DNA of 64,000 nt from Neptunicella plasticusilytica (GTDB taxonomy: Bacteria > Pseudomonadota > Gammaproteobacteria > Enterobacterales > Alteromonadaceae): the NCBI RefSeq assembly GCF_047922965.1, contig NZ_CP150481.1, positions 3,720,001-3,784,000 on the forward strand, given 5' to 3'. The notes beneath the pieces were generated by a model, which saw nothing but the letters and a program-made list of their open reading frames with translations, searched no databases and was not told where the DNA came from. Within the stretch, counting starts at the first letter, position 1. Every line of letters begins with the position of its first letter. Position numbers and translations under genes: made by a program. This document shows positions 44,431 to 53,520 of this stretch, one piece after another.

Positions 44431-45132
44431 ATGACCACAGCACAAATATCATTACGCAATGTGTCAAAAGTATTTGAAACCGACACCATGGAAACCCATG
44501 CCCTAAGAGATATCTCTCTGGACATCATGCCCGGAGATTACGTCGCCATTACCGGCCCCTCCGGCTGCGGTAAATCAACCTTATTGTCGATACTGGGGCT
44601 GCTCGACTCCATCAGCGCTGGCGAGTATCAACTGGATGGTCAGAATATGGCTGCTATTTCTCTGGATCAAACTGCGCTGATACGTAATCACAAGCTTGGC
44701 TTTATTTTCCAGTCGTTTAATTTAATTGATGAAATATCGGTACTGGATAATGTGATGTTACCGCTACGTTATGCTGCCAAACCGGTCAGCAATGAGCAAA
44801 TGTATCAGCAGGCCAAAAGTTGCCTGGCCAAAGTGGGTTTATCTCACCGGGAATCGCATAAACCGGCACAATTATCTGGCGGGCAGCAACAGCGTGTCGC
44901 CATTGCTCGCGCACTGGTGGCCGATCCTAAAGTGTTACTGGTAGATGAGCCGACCGGTAATCTGGATTCGCAATCCGGCAATCAGGTGATGGAGCTGTTG
45001 AGCGAACTCAACTTGCAGGGTACGACAATTTGCCTGGTCACCCACGATTCGCGCTATGCCGATATGGCCAAACGCAAACTGCAAATGCTGGATGGCACCC
45101 TGCTGCATGCACCAAGCGGAGAAAACGCATGA
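44431..45132 (+). CDS. ABC transporter ATPase (LolD/MacB family)
   Basis: 233 aa from the ATG at 44431, spaced correctly from AGGAAA; an in-frame ATG 6 bp earlier is too close. Walker A GPSGCGKST, signature LSGGQQQRVAIARAL, Walker B VLLVDEPTGNLD and a switch His (VTHD) are all intact, so it should be an active ATPase. The MacB/LolD subfamily powers mechanotransmission-type permeases. Its stop overlaps the permease start (ATGA). Confidence 0.95.
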   Translation: MTTAQISLRNVSKVFETDTMETHALRDISLDIMPGDYVAITGPSGCGKSTLLSILGLLDSISAGEYQLDGQNMAAISLDQTALIRNHKLGFIFQSFNLIDEISVLDNVMLPLRYAAKPVSNEQMYQQAKSCLAKVGLSHRESHKPAQLSGGQQQRVAIARALVADPKVLLVDEPTGNLDSQSGNQVMELLSELNLQGTTICLVTHDSRYADMAKRKLQMLDGTLLHAPSGENA

Positions 45133-47609
45133 GGCTATTTCTCTATCAGTTGTATCAGGCGGCACAAACCCTGAAACGCAAAACTGGACTGGTCACCAGT
45201 GTGGTACTGACAATGGGACTGGCGCTAGGTGCCTTGCTAACCACTCTAACCCTTTACTATGTGCTGGTGCTTAAACCTTTACCCTATCCCGAACAGGACA
45301 GACTCGTACTGGTCGATATGCAAGGCAGCGTCAAGGTACCGAATCGCGACTTTATCTACGAGTTTAATAATGTCGGCGCGCTGATGAGTCTGTATCAAAG
45401 CAAGGACAACTTTGAGCAAACCGCCATGGCGGTATTTGGTTCGGACATCCTGGTTAATTCTCCGTCGGCACGTAACATCAATTTGGCCTACGTATCCCCG
45501 GAATGGTTTGACATCTGGGGGGCCAAAATAATCCGGGGCCGTGCTTTTGGCCCAACCGAAGCCATTAATATACGTAACCCTGTCGCTGTCATCAGTTATG
45601 AACTGTGGCAAAAAGAATTTGCCGGCAGTGAAGATATATTGTCCAAAACCGTTACCTTTAGCGGCTCAACCTTTAACATTATCGGGGTGGTAGCCAAGGA
45701 ACATATCCCACCACAATTGGCCAATACCGGTGTTTCTCCAGAACTATGGCTACCTTGGGGATTTAACTTTCTGGCCAGCAAATATATCGGGCAACATCTT
45801 GACCCCTGGGTTAACAACTACACCGAGCGTAAAGTATTTGTTATAGGTCTCCTTAAAGGAGGTGAAACAGCAACTGCCACCAGCAATGAACTTTCTCGTC
45901 AACTAAAGATCGACTGGCAGGAAAATGCTCCGCAACAAATGGCGCAGGCCGCTGTAAATGCGCAGTCAACCCATATAAAAGATTTTTTATTGGTAAATCA
46001 GCAGTTTACCCTGTATATGTTAATCGCCGGCGCGGTAGGTTTGTTATTAATTGCCATCACCAATATCACCAACCTGTTCTATTCACGCTTATCCGAATTG
46101 CAGTTTAACCTGGCGGTACAGGCTGCTGTTGGTGCCAGAAAAAAGCAGATTTTCACCTCGGTACTGTCAGAAATGGTAATTCTCATGGCGGCCGCTCTGC
46201 TATTGGCGGTGGGCCTGTCGCAGTTGGGGTTATTTACGGTGAAACTGTTTTTATCGGGTGAATTACCCAGAACAGTTGAGCTGGATCTAGGTTGGTTTAC
46301 CTATCTGCTTGCAGCACTATTGCTAATACTGATGTCGTTATTATTTGCCTGGCTGGGTACTCGCAAAGTCAATTATGTTGAGCTAAATCGATCATTAATC
46401 ACCAGCGGTAAGGGCACCGGTGTACAGGTCACTAAACGTAGCCGTTTAATTCTTACCTCAGTTCAGGTTGCCAGTGTTACCGCGTTACTGGTCGTTACGC
46501 TGAATCTGTTTTATAACAGTTATAAAGTGATCACTACACCAACTGATATCAACCTGAACGACCGTTATTCACTAACTCTATCCTTTGATGGCCGCCAGCG
46601 TCCCCCAGAAAGCGAAGTTGTTCCCTTTAATCAGGAACTGGTACAGCTATTTGGACAACAACCTGAAGTAGAAAAGGTGGCTCAGTCCACCTCATTTCAA
46701 TGGCAATATGGCAGTCAAACCGAGTTTACTTATCAAAATCAACAAATCCGTACCGCTTTATTAGCCGCTGGTAATGATTATTTCGAGATCCTTGACCAGC
46801 CATTATTAGCCGGTAATTTTTATACTGTATCGGACTATATCTGGACAACCCCTACAGAGGAAGCTAATCAAAATCTGCTCCCAGACTATCAGCAACGCCA
46901 GGTCATTATTAATGACCAGCTTGCCAAATTGTTAAGCACCGATGGCGAATCACTGATAGATAAAATGCTGCCAATAGGGACAGTGAAAGGCATAGTGAAA
47001 GCAGTACGACTACCCGGTGAACAAAGTGTTCAGCCCAGAGCTTACTTTCCAATGCTGGCACAACGAACCCACTTTCTATTTCAGTTTAAACCCGGCCAAT
47101 ATCTTAGCCGTGAGCAGATTGTTCGGTTACTAAAAAGCAAGGATCCTCGCTGGACCATTATGAAATACCTCTCCTTGCAGGGCGAAAAAGACAAGCTGGT
47201 GTTTACCGATACAGCGATCTCCTACGTCACCGGAATTATTGCCTTATTCACCATATTTTTAGCCAGTGTGGGCATGTATGGCATGTTTAGCTACAGCGCC
47301 CGGTTACGTAAACGTGAAATTGGAACCCGCGCGGCACTAGGCGCAACCTCTAAAGGTATTACCTGGATGATGTTAATGGATAATTTACATGCCGTAATGA
47401 TTGGTGGCGCAACGGGTATGCTGCTGTTAATTGTGGGCAGCTATATCTATGCGCAGGATATGATGACACTTGTCAGTCTGCAATCCTTGCTAGTGATAGT
47501 GATTGCCGCCAGCATTATCACAATAGTGACCTGGTTGGCCACTTATCTGCCATTGCGCGAATATATTACTCGCCCTCCGATGTACTGTTTACGCGTAGCG
47601 GATGAATAG
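45129..47609 (+). CDS. ABC transporter permease, duplicated MacB/FtsX type
   Basis: 826 aa from the ATG at 45129, which overlaps the ATPase stop (ATGA); a longer in-frame reading lies inside the ATPase gene and is rejected. Each half has one helix, a MacB-like periplasmic core and an FtsX-type three-helix bundle, giving about eight membrane segments. The conserved RKREIGTRAALGATSKGI coupling segment occurs in the second half and AVGARKKQIFTSVL in the first. It therefore looks like two fused FtsX-type permeases, unlike the four-helix MacB. The substrate is unknown; a toxic peptide or lipid-like compound is a guess from the family. Confidence 0.92.
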   Translation: MRLFLYQLYQAAQTLKRKTGLVTSVVLTMGLALGALLTTLTLYYVLVLKPLPYPEQDRLVLVDMQGSVKVPNRDFIYEFNNVGALMSLYQSKDNFEQTAMAVFGSDILVNSPSARNINLAYVSPEWFDIWGAKIIRGRAFGPTEAINIRNPVAVISYELWQKEFAGSEDILSKTVTFSGSTFNIIGVVAKEHIPPQLANTGVSPELWLPWGFNFLASKYIGQHLDPWVNNYTERKVFVIGLLKGGETATATSNELSRQLKIDWQENAPQQMAQAAVNAQSTHIKDFLLVNQQFTLYMLIAGAVGLLLIAITNITNLFYSRLSELQFNLAVQAAVGARKKQIFTSVLSEMVILMAAALLLAVGLSQLGLFTVKLFLSGELPRTVELDLGWFTYLLAALLLILMSLLFAWLGTRKVNYVELNRSLITSGKGTGVQVTKRSRLILTSVQVASVTALLVVTLNLFYNSYKVITTPTDINLNDRYSLTLSFDGRQRPPESEVVPFNQELVQLFGQQPEVEKVAQSTSFQWQYGSQTEFTYQNQQIRTALLAAGNDYFEILDQPLLAGNFYTVSDYIWTTPTEEANQNLLPDYQQRQVIINDQLAKLLSTDGESLIDKMLPIGTVKGIVKAVRLPGEQSVQPRAYFPMLAQRTHFLFQFKPGQYLSREQIVRLLKSKDPRWTIMKYLSLQGEKDKLVFTDTAISYVTGIIALFTIFLASVGMYGMFSYSARLRKREIGTRAALGATSKGITWMMLMDNLHAVMIGGATGMLLLIVGSYIYAQDMMTLVSLQSLLVIVIAASIITIVTWLATYLPLREYITRPPMYCLRVADE

Positions 47610-47621
47610 AAAGGAATTTAT

Positions 47622-47696
47622 ATGATTTGTCTGTCAGGGTACCCAATCAGCCGCCCTGACAGAACTCAACGTTTTTCAGTTTTGGTTGCCAGCTAA
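47622..47696 (+). CDS. Possible 24-aa small ORF after the permease gene
   Basis: An ATG with AAAGGAA correctly spaced upstream opens a 24-codon frame (MICLSGYPISRPDRTQRFSV...) beginning 12 bp after the permease stop. The frame runs through one hairpin and ends inside the next, a terminator. It could be a translated tail or regulatory micro-ORF, or chance. No homologue is recognised. Confidence 0.25.
   Translation: MICLSGYPISRPDRTQRFSVLVAS
47631..47662 (+). terminator. Hairpin downstream of the permease gene
   Basis: CTGTCAGGG pairs with CCCTGACAG (9 bp, 14-nt loop), followed after 9 bases by GTTTTT. A weak first terminator or processing hairpin. Confidence 0.5.
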
Positions 47697-47746
47697 AGCT
47701 TATATTGGAGGTCCCACCCTGATATAAGTTGGCAACCTTTTTTATT
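47684..47746 (+). terminator. Terminator of the ABC exporter operon
   Basis: GGTTGCCA (47684-47691) pairs with TGGCAACC (47730-47737), extended inward by GCTTATA/TATAAG pairing, and is followed directly by six T. A second T-run follows at 47750. Confidence 0.7.
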
Positions 47747-47892
47747 GCTTTTTTTACATCATCAACCGGACTACAGTGGATAATAAAAGTGGCTAAAAAT
47801 ATCAGCAAAAAGGCCGACTTCCGTTGCTAATCTTATGCTAAAAATAAGGCTGAATACAAACGATGGTCTGTACCAAAATCCTTTAAAAATGT

Positions 47893-48270
<378 letters not shown>

Positions 48271-48277
48271 GCGGCGG

Positions 48278-48306
48278 ATTCTACTTGGACTGTTGCAAGA
48301 ACACAA
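48278..48306 (-). promoter_or_regulatory. Promoter of rnpB
   Basis: TTGTGT (48306-48301), 17-bp spacer and TAGAAT (48283-48278) on the minus strand, followed by a GC-rich discriminator (CCGCCGCG) just before the RNA 5' end. A GC-rich discriminator is typical of stable-RNA promoters under growth-rate/stringent control. Confidence 0.65.
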
Positions 48307-48348
48307 TTAGCCCGGCCAGTTTAATTGTATTTACAGGAGAGCCTCAGG

Positions 48349-49521
48349 TTAATTAATCAAACGCACCGCAATAACATGCTGAACTTGGCGGATCGCCTCG
48401 ATCACCGTGCCATTATCCATTTGTTCAACATCCAGAATGTTATAGGCCAAATCGCCCCGGCTACGGTTAACCATATCCAGTACGTTGACATTGTTATCTG
48501 CCAGCACCGACAAAACGTTACCCAGGACTTTAGGCACATTTTCATTGGAAAAGATAATCCGCTGACCTTCGCAGCGCGCCATACTTACCGCCGGAAAGTT
48601 CACCGAGTTTTTAATATTACCGTTCTCCAGATAATCGATGATCTGATTGGCTGCCATTATTGCGCAATTGTCTTCGGCTTCGGCAGTGGACGCGCCAATA
48701 TGTGGCATGGCAATCACATCACCCCGACCAAAAAAGCAGGGCTCCGGGAAATCACAGATATAGGCTTTTAATTGTCCCTTATCCAGACCTTCGACTATCG
48801 CCTGCGGATCAACAATTGTCTCGCGGGCAAAATTGACTAATGTCATACCTTTTTTGACTTGTTGCAGAGCTTCACGATTAATCAGGTGTTTGGTCGCCTC
48901 AATCGCTGGCACATGCAAGCTGACATAATCGCAGCGGGATAACAGCGAAGACAAGTTCTCAGCCTTTTGCACATCACTGGACAAACGCCATGCCGCTTCA
49001 ATTGACAAGGCCGGATCGTAACCTATCACGTTCATCCCCAACGCCAGCGCCATATCCGCCACCAGCGATCCGATAGCGCCCAAACCGACTATGCCAAGCG
49101 TTTTGCCCATCAGTTCTTGTCCGGCAAACTGTTTTTTCTGGGCTTCGAGCAATTTATGCAACTCTGCTGCATCATCGATATCGGCCAAGGTCTTGACATG
49201 ATCAATCCCCTCCTTGATACCGCGTGAACCCAGCAGTAATCCGGCCAGCACCAGTTCCTTTACCGCATTGGCATTGGCTCCGGGGGTGTTAAACACCACT
49301 ATGCCTTTTTTGCTGTAATCCTCAACCGGCACATTGTTCACCCCGGCACCGGCGCGAGCAACCGCCAGTACCGAGTCTGCCAGTACTTCGTTATGCAGTT
49401 TATGACTGCGCAACAGAATCGCATCAGGATGACCAATATCCGAACCTACCTCGTAGTTTTCACGACAAAAACGTTCCAGTCCCTTGACCGATATCTGATT
49501 GTAGGTTTTGACTTTAAACAT
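48349..49521 (-). CDS. serA: D-3-phosphoglycerate dehydrogenase
   Basis: First enzyme of serine biosynthesis, oxidising 3-phosphoglycerate with NAD. 390 aa from the ATG at 49521, which has AGGA upstream; an ATG two codons earlier is in frame. NAD motif GIVGLGAIGSLVAD, catalytic His in MPHIGASTAEAE, and a C-terminal ACT domain (about 320-390) for feedback control. Follows serC by 24 bp in the same direction, so the two form a serine operon. Confidence 0.95.
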   Translation of the reverse strand: MFKVKTYNQISVKGLERFCRENYEVGSDIGHPDAILLRSHKLHNEVLADSVLAVARAGAGVNNVPVEDYSKKGIVVFNTPGANANAVKELVLAGLLLGSRGIKEGIDHVKTLADIDDAAELHKLLEAQKKQFAGQELMGKTLGIVGLGAIGSLVADMALALGMNVIGYDPALSIEAAWRLSSDVQKAENLSSLLSRCDYVSLHVPAIEATKHLINREALQQVKKGMTLVNFARETIVDPQAIVEGLDKGQLKAYICDFPEPCFFGRGDVIAMPHIGASTAEAEDNCAIMAANQIIDYLENGNIKNSVNFPAVSMARCEGQRIIFSNENVPKVLGNVLSVLADNNVNVLDMVNRSRGDLAYNILDVEQMDNGTVIEAIRQVQHVIAVRLIN

Positions 49522-49545
49522 GATCATCCTATTGATTGTGTAAGG

Positions 49546-50667
49546 TTAATTGTTTGACTTAACTTCGGCGTAAGCCCATTCCAGCCAGGGCAGCAAAGCT
49601 TCAATATTGGCGCTTTCCACCGTGGCACCACACCAGATGCGCAACCCCGCTGGGGCATCACGATAGGCGCCGATATCGTAAGCAACCTGCTCTTGCTCCA
49701 GCAGTTTAATCATGGTTTTAACCTGTTCGGCAGCTAAGTCGACACTTAAACAAACGCTAGTATTGGAACGCACAGATTTATCTTTGGCTAAAAAATCAAT
49801 CCAGTCATGTTGGGCGACAAAAGCCTCCAGCACCGCCAAATTGTGATTGCAACGATTAACGGTGGCCGCAATCCCGCCAATACTTTCCACCCAGCTTAAT
49901 GCATCCAGATAATCCACCACGCATAACATGGAAGGTGTGTTAATTGTGGCGCCAACAAATAAATCTTCGGTCAGTTTACCGCCACTGGTCATACGGAATA
50001 TTTTCGGTAACGGCCAAGGCGGCGTATAACTTTCCAGCCTTTCAACCGCTCGAGGGCTGAGGATCAGCATACCGTGACCACCTTCACCGCCGAGCACTTT
50101 TTGCCAGCTGTAGGTCACCACGTCGAGTTTTTTCCACGGCAAGGCTTTGGCAAAAACAGCAGATGTCGCATCACAAAAAGTTAATCCGGTGCGATTGTCA
50201 TCAATCCAGTCGGCATCGGGTACGCAAGCCCCCGACGTGGTGCCATTCCAGGTAAAAACGATATCATGGTCGCTGTTAACCTGAGTCAAATCCGGGATCT
50301 GGCCGTAATCGGCACTCAAAGTACGTACATTTTCCAATTTCAGCTGTTTGTTGATATCGGTCGCCCATCCTTTACCGAAAGATTCCCAGTACAGCACATC
50401 AACCGGACGTTCGCCCAGCATGGACCACATAGCCATTTCCATTGCACCAGTATCCGATGCGGGCACGACAGCGACCCGGTACCCTTTGGGCAAGCCGAGA
50501 ATGCGCGCAGTATCCACACAGGCACTTTTTAATGCCTGCTTTCCAATAGCTGCACGATGCGAACGTCCCAGCACGGTTAAGTCGAGTTGGCCGACATCAT
50601 ATCCCGGCCTTTTGGCACAGGGGCCGGAAGAAAAATTAGGATTGTCTGGTTTAATTTGTGGACGCAT
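49546..50667 (-). CDS. serC: Phosphoserine aminotransferase (TIGR01365-like type)
   Basis: PLP enzyme making 3-phosphoserine from 3-phosphohydroxypyruvate and glutamate. 373 aa from the ATG at 50667, matching the family start PDNPNFSSGPCAKRPG; a start 21 bp upstream lacks support. The PLP lysine lies in TYSWQKVLGGEGGHG. The sequence resembles the alphaproteobacterial/archaeal SerC branch rather than the common gammaproteobacterial SerC (about 360 aa). Co-oriented with serA. Confidence 0.9.
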   Translation of the reverse strand: MRPQIKPDNPNFSSGPCAKRPGYDVGQLDLTVLGRSHRAAIGKQALKSACVDTARILGLPKGYRVAVVPASDTGAMEMAMWSMLGERPVDVLYWESFGKGWATDINKQLKLENVRTLSADYGQIPDLTQVNSDHDIVFTWNGTTSGACVPDADWIDDNRTGLTFCDATSAVFAKALPWKKLDVVTYSWQKVLGGEGGHGMLILSPRAVERLESYTPPWPLPKIFRMTSGGKLTEDLFVGATINTPSMLCVVDYLDALSWVESIGGIAATVNRCNHNLAVLEAFVAQHDWIDFLAKDKSVRSNTSVCLSVDLAAEQVKTMIKLLEQEQVAYDIGAYRDAPAGLRIWCGATVESANIEALLPWLEWAYAEVKSNN

Positions 50668-50850
50668 AGTTTTCTCAAAAATGTGCATAAATGTTTAAAA
50701 TAAAAGCTCGACCAAACTTTAACAAATACAATACAAGCGATTGATTTAGTAAGCTAATACCAAAGCGTGATGAATTATATCAACCTTCTTGATATTGAAT
50801 AAAACAACAGAATTCTAACGGATTGTAGCGGGATATGGATAGCACTCATT

Positions 50851-51390
50851 TTAGTTGTCGGATGATTGCAAACTGTTGACAGCCGCCAGCAATTCAAGCC
50901 GAAGAGTTTCATTAGTCAACACCCCCTGCTCAACATCAAAGTTATCATGGAAATGCGGCACCGACAGGCTGGCTTTAACCTGCCCTGTAAAACGAGGCGC
51001 CGAGCTCAACGCCTGTTCCAGAACGGATTTCCCCCCCCTCGCACCAGGTGCTGTGGACAGCATCACCATAGGCTTGTCCTGAAACACTTTGGTGTTGATG
51101 CGCGAGCACCAGTCAAACAAACTTTTATAGGCGGCACTGTAAGAACTGTTATGCTCGGCAAAAGATATGACCAATGCATCCGCACCGGCAATTTTATCCA
51201 GAAAATCATACGCCAATTGCGGATGTCCTAGCTCGTTCTCACGATCCTGACTAAACAATGGCATTTCATAATCATTCAGATCCAGAATCTCCACCGACGC
51301 ATTGACAATCAGGCTGGTAGCATAAGTAACCAGCTTTTTATTGATTGACTGACGGCTACTACTGGCAGCAAAGGCAACAATTTTTAACAT
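50851..51390 (-). CDS. NAD(P)H-dependent FMN reductase-like flavoprotein
   Basis: 179 aa from the ATG at 51390 (GGGGAAAAT upstream); nine extra in-frame codons upstream are less likely. Flavodoxin-like fold of the NADPH-dependent FMN reductase family: phosphate-binding loop FAASSSRQSINKKL, and AEHNSSYSAAYKSLFDW in place of the usual TPEYNGS motif. It may reduce flavins, quinones or azo compounds; the exact substrate cannot be told. Probably a single-gene unit. Confidence 0.82.
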   Translation of the reverse strand: MLKIVAFAASSSRQSINKKLVTYATSLIVNASVEILDLNDYEMPLFSQDRENELGHPQLAYDFLDKIAGADALVISFAEHNSSYSAAYKSLFDWCSRINTKVFQDKPMVMLSTAPGARGGKSVLEQALSSAPRFTGQVKASLSVPHFHDNFDVEQGVLTNETLRLELLAAVNSLQSSDN

Positions 51391-51460
51391 ATTTTCCCCA
51401 ACAGAAGACGATAGCAATTTCCCTCCACGTTACCATCGTCGTCTCTTAGTTCAAATGACG

Positions 51461-52033
51461 TTATTTGTCGGCGCGGCTAATAAATTTGTGTTCCGAGGTG
51501 TTTATCTTGATTTTCTCGCCACTGGAAATATATTCCGGCACCTGCACTGTCAGGCCGGTTGATAATACTGCAGGTTTGGTGCGGGCACTGGCCGAAGCGC
51601 CTTTAATAGAAGGATCAGTTTCAACAATAACCAGCTCTACTGAGGCAGGCAGTTCTATTCCTACCGCCACGCCATCAACAGTAAGTACCTGCAAACCTGT
51701 GGTCTCTTCGGTGATAAATAGCAGTTCGTCGGCAATGGTATCTTTATGCAAGTTGTAAGGAGTGTAATCCTCACTATCCATAAATACGTATTCGTCGCCG
51801 TCGATATAGGAAAAAGTGACTTGGCGGCGACTGAAATCGGCCAAGTTAATCATTTCATCGGCTTTAAAACTCTCATCCACTTTTGCACCGGTTGTCACTT
51901 CATATAAACGCATACGATATAGACTGGCGCCGGCACGTCCACTGGGGGTCAGCTTATTAATATCCTTGACCAGCAACACTTTATCGTTAACAACAATGGC
52001 GGCATTCTTTTTAATTTCACTTGCCTTTGGCAT
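51461..52033 (-). CDS. efpL: Elongation factor P-like protein EfpL (YeiP)
   Basis: EF-P paralogue that helps ribosomes past difficult sequence stretches. 190 aa, three beta-barrel domains as in EF-P. The tip of the domain I loop reads KLTPSGRAGASLYRMR, with Arg33 where EF-P carries the modified Lys34, the hallmark of EfpL/YeiP. A GGAGAG site precedes the ATG. No modification genes (epmA, epmB) are nearby and none would be needed. Confidence 0.93.
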   Translation of the reverse strand: MPKASEIKKNAAIVVNDKVLLVKDINKLTPSGRAGASLYRMRLYEVTTGAKVDESFKADEMINLADFSRRQVTFSYIDGDEYVFMDSEDYTPYNLHKDTIADELLFITEETTGLQVLTVDGVAVGIELPASVELVIVETDPSIKGASASARTKPAVLSTGLTVQVPEYISSGEKIKINTSEHKFISRADK

Positions 52034-52113
52034 GGTTTAACTCTCCGAATTAATGTGGCTGGAAAAATATCACGAACCACATTTTAGGCAAGTACTGAAT
52101 GATTTTAATCTGG

Positions 52114-52494
52114 CTAGAGTGTTTTAGGCTTAGACCGGATAAACATGACTTTCATCATAATCATGCCACTCAATACCAGCAAAGAGCCGATACCCAAAAT
52201 CGGACCGAGTATCGCTTCAGCGACCAGACCACCGTACATCAAAAACAGCCCGACCACTAATAGCAGGGTGCCAATCTGATGGGCATAATATTGTATCCTG
52301 ACCAGTTTAGAGACCAGGCCGGTCAACCACAGTTTATGACACACAGCATAAACAAAGGACACCACAAATCCTATTAGCAGAATATGCGCGTGAGTGACCA
52401 GTTGGCTATGATTGTGGGACATCGCCATAAAAATCCCCAGTAGCAACCCCAAAATCGCGTATCCCAGTGCGGTAGTAACAAATTTTCTATCCAT
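52114..52494 (-). CDS. Four-helix membrane protein of unknown function
   Basis: 126 aa from the ATG at 52494, which has AGAAGG upstream; a longer frame (33 extra codons) is not supported. Four hydrophobic helices. The first two are joined by MSHNHSQLVTHAHILLIGF, a His-rich segment vaguely like the heme-ligand region of heme-copper oxidase subunit I. No gene name can be given. It lies downstream of the VOC gene on the same strand. Confidence 0.75.
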   Translation of the reverse strand: MDRKFVTTALGYAILGLLLGIFMAMSHNHSQLVTHAHILLIGFVVSFVYAVCHKLWLTGLVSKLVRIQYYAHQIGTLLLVVGLFLMYGGLVAEAILGPILGIGSLLVLSGMIMMKVMFIRSKPKTL

Positions 52495-52641
52495 CTGATT
52501 GACCTTCTTGTTGTTGTAGTTTGTTAAAGCCGTAATCAATCTAGACCAGCAATATAAATTTGCATAGGTCGCTGTCAGAAAATTTCTTGGCATTGATGGA
52601 TAAGGGAAAGTTGGGCCACCCGTTGATTTTAAACTCCAGGA

Positions 52642-53025
52642 TTATTGTTCGTATAGCTCCAGGGGCAAACCGTCAGGATCCTGAAAGAAGGTGTATTTCT
52701 GGCCGGTGTATTCGTCTATTCGTACTGGCTCAACCTCAACCCCAGAATCAACCAGGTGTTGGACAACAGGCGCTATAGCTTCAACGGCAAAGGCCAGATG
52801 GCGTAAGCCCATCGCTTCAGGATAGCTAGGACGTGGTGGTGGTTCGGGAAAAGAAAAAAGCTCTATTTGACTGCCATCGGCCAACTCCAGATCCAGTTTA
52901 TAGGAATCGCGTGCAGCACGGTAATTCTCGGCAACCACCTTCAAGCCAAGAATGGTGGTATAAAAATGTTTAGATTGCTGGTAATTGGAACAGATTATCG
53001 CCGCATGATGAATTGCATTTAACAT
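52642..53025 (-). CDS. VOC superfamily (glyoxalase-like) protein, YaeR type
   Basis: 127 aa, two paired beta-alpha-beta-beta-beta modules. Probable metal ligands are H7, E55, H76 and E123. The sequence MLNAIHHAAIICSNYQQSK and the end DPDGLPLELYEQ closely resemble E. coli YaeR. Likely a metal-dependent lyase/isomerase or resistance protein; substrate unknown. It starts 10 bp after the OsmC-family gene. Confidence 0.88.
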   Translation of the reverse strand: MLNAIHHAAIICSNYQQSKHFYTTILGLKVVAENYRAARDSYKLDLELADGSQIELFSFPEPPPRPSYPEAMGLRHLAFAVEAIAPVVQHLVDSGVEVEPVRIDEYTGQKYTFFQDPDGLPLELYEQ

Positions 53026-53034
53026 AGCCGAAAC

Positions 53035-53472
53035 TCAATCAGAGAAAAGAATAGACAATTGCAGATGCTTTTCTGCCAGTAGTGAATTGCTAATCAGACA
53101 GACTCTTTCTGCTTTATTCAGCAATGCCTCGGCTTTATCACTATCAGCACCTCTTGCAATCGTCAGTTTCGCATGAGTATTAATATGGGTGAACTGAATT
53201 TGCCGCTCGACTTTATCCAGCTTGCCTTGAGATTCACACTCGATAGATAGCCATTTAAACTCCGACGCTTTGGCAACCGCCCGAAAGGATAATATAAAAC
53301 AGTTTGCCACCGCTGCCATCAACAGGGCTTCTGGTGACCATTTGTCCCCCGGTCCATCAAATTCCACCGGGCCGGCCACTTCAATAGCAGGTAGCCCTTC
53401 AGCCTGTACTTTCAGGTTAGTGTCAAATTCACCATAGGCATTAACCCGGTAATGATGGGGTAGTGCTTGCAT
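53035..53472 (-). CDS. OsmC-family peroxiredoxin-like protein
   Basis: 145 aa from the ATG at 53472, supported by a strong GGAGGAAG site. The two reactive cysteines of the OsmC/Ohr fold are present: C58 in AVANCFILSF and C125 in AERVCLISN. Such proteins reduce organic hydroperoxides with thiol partners. This one belongs to the broader OsmC group rather than clear Ohr. Upstream of the VOC gene in the same direction. Confidence 0.9.
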   Translation of the reverse strand: MQALPHHYRVNAYGEFDTNLKVQAEGLPAIEVAGPVEFDGPGDKWSPEALLMAAVANCFILSFRAVAKASEFKWLSIECESQGKLDKVERQIQFTHINTHAKLTIARGADSDKAEALLNKAERVCLISNSLLAEKHLQLSILFSD

Positions 53473-53520
53473 ACTCTTCCTCCACAATGCTCCTTTATAC
53501 AACCAGATTCATTCTGCCAA

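Noticed and set aside
45030..45128. Upstream extension of the ABC permease
   Set aside because: It lies inside the ATPase gene in another frame; the ATGA overlap gives a proper membrane-protein start.
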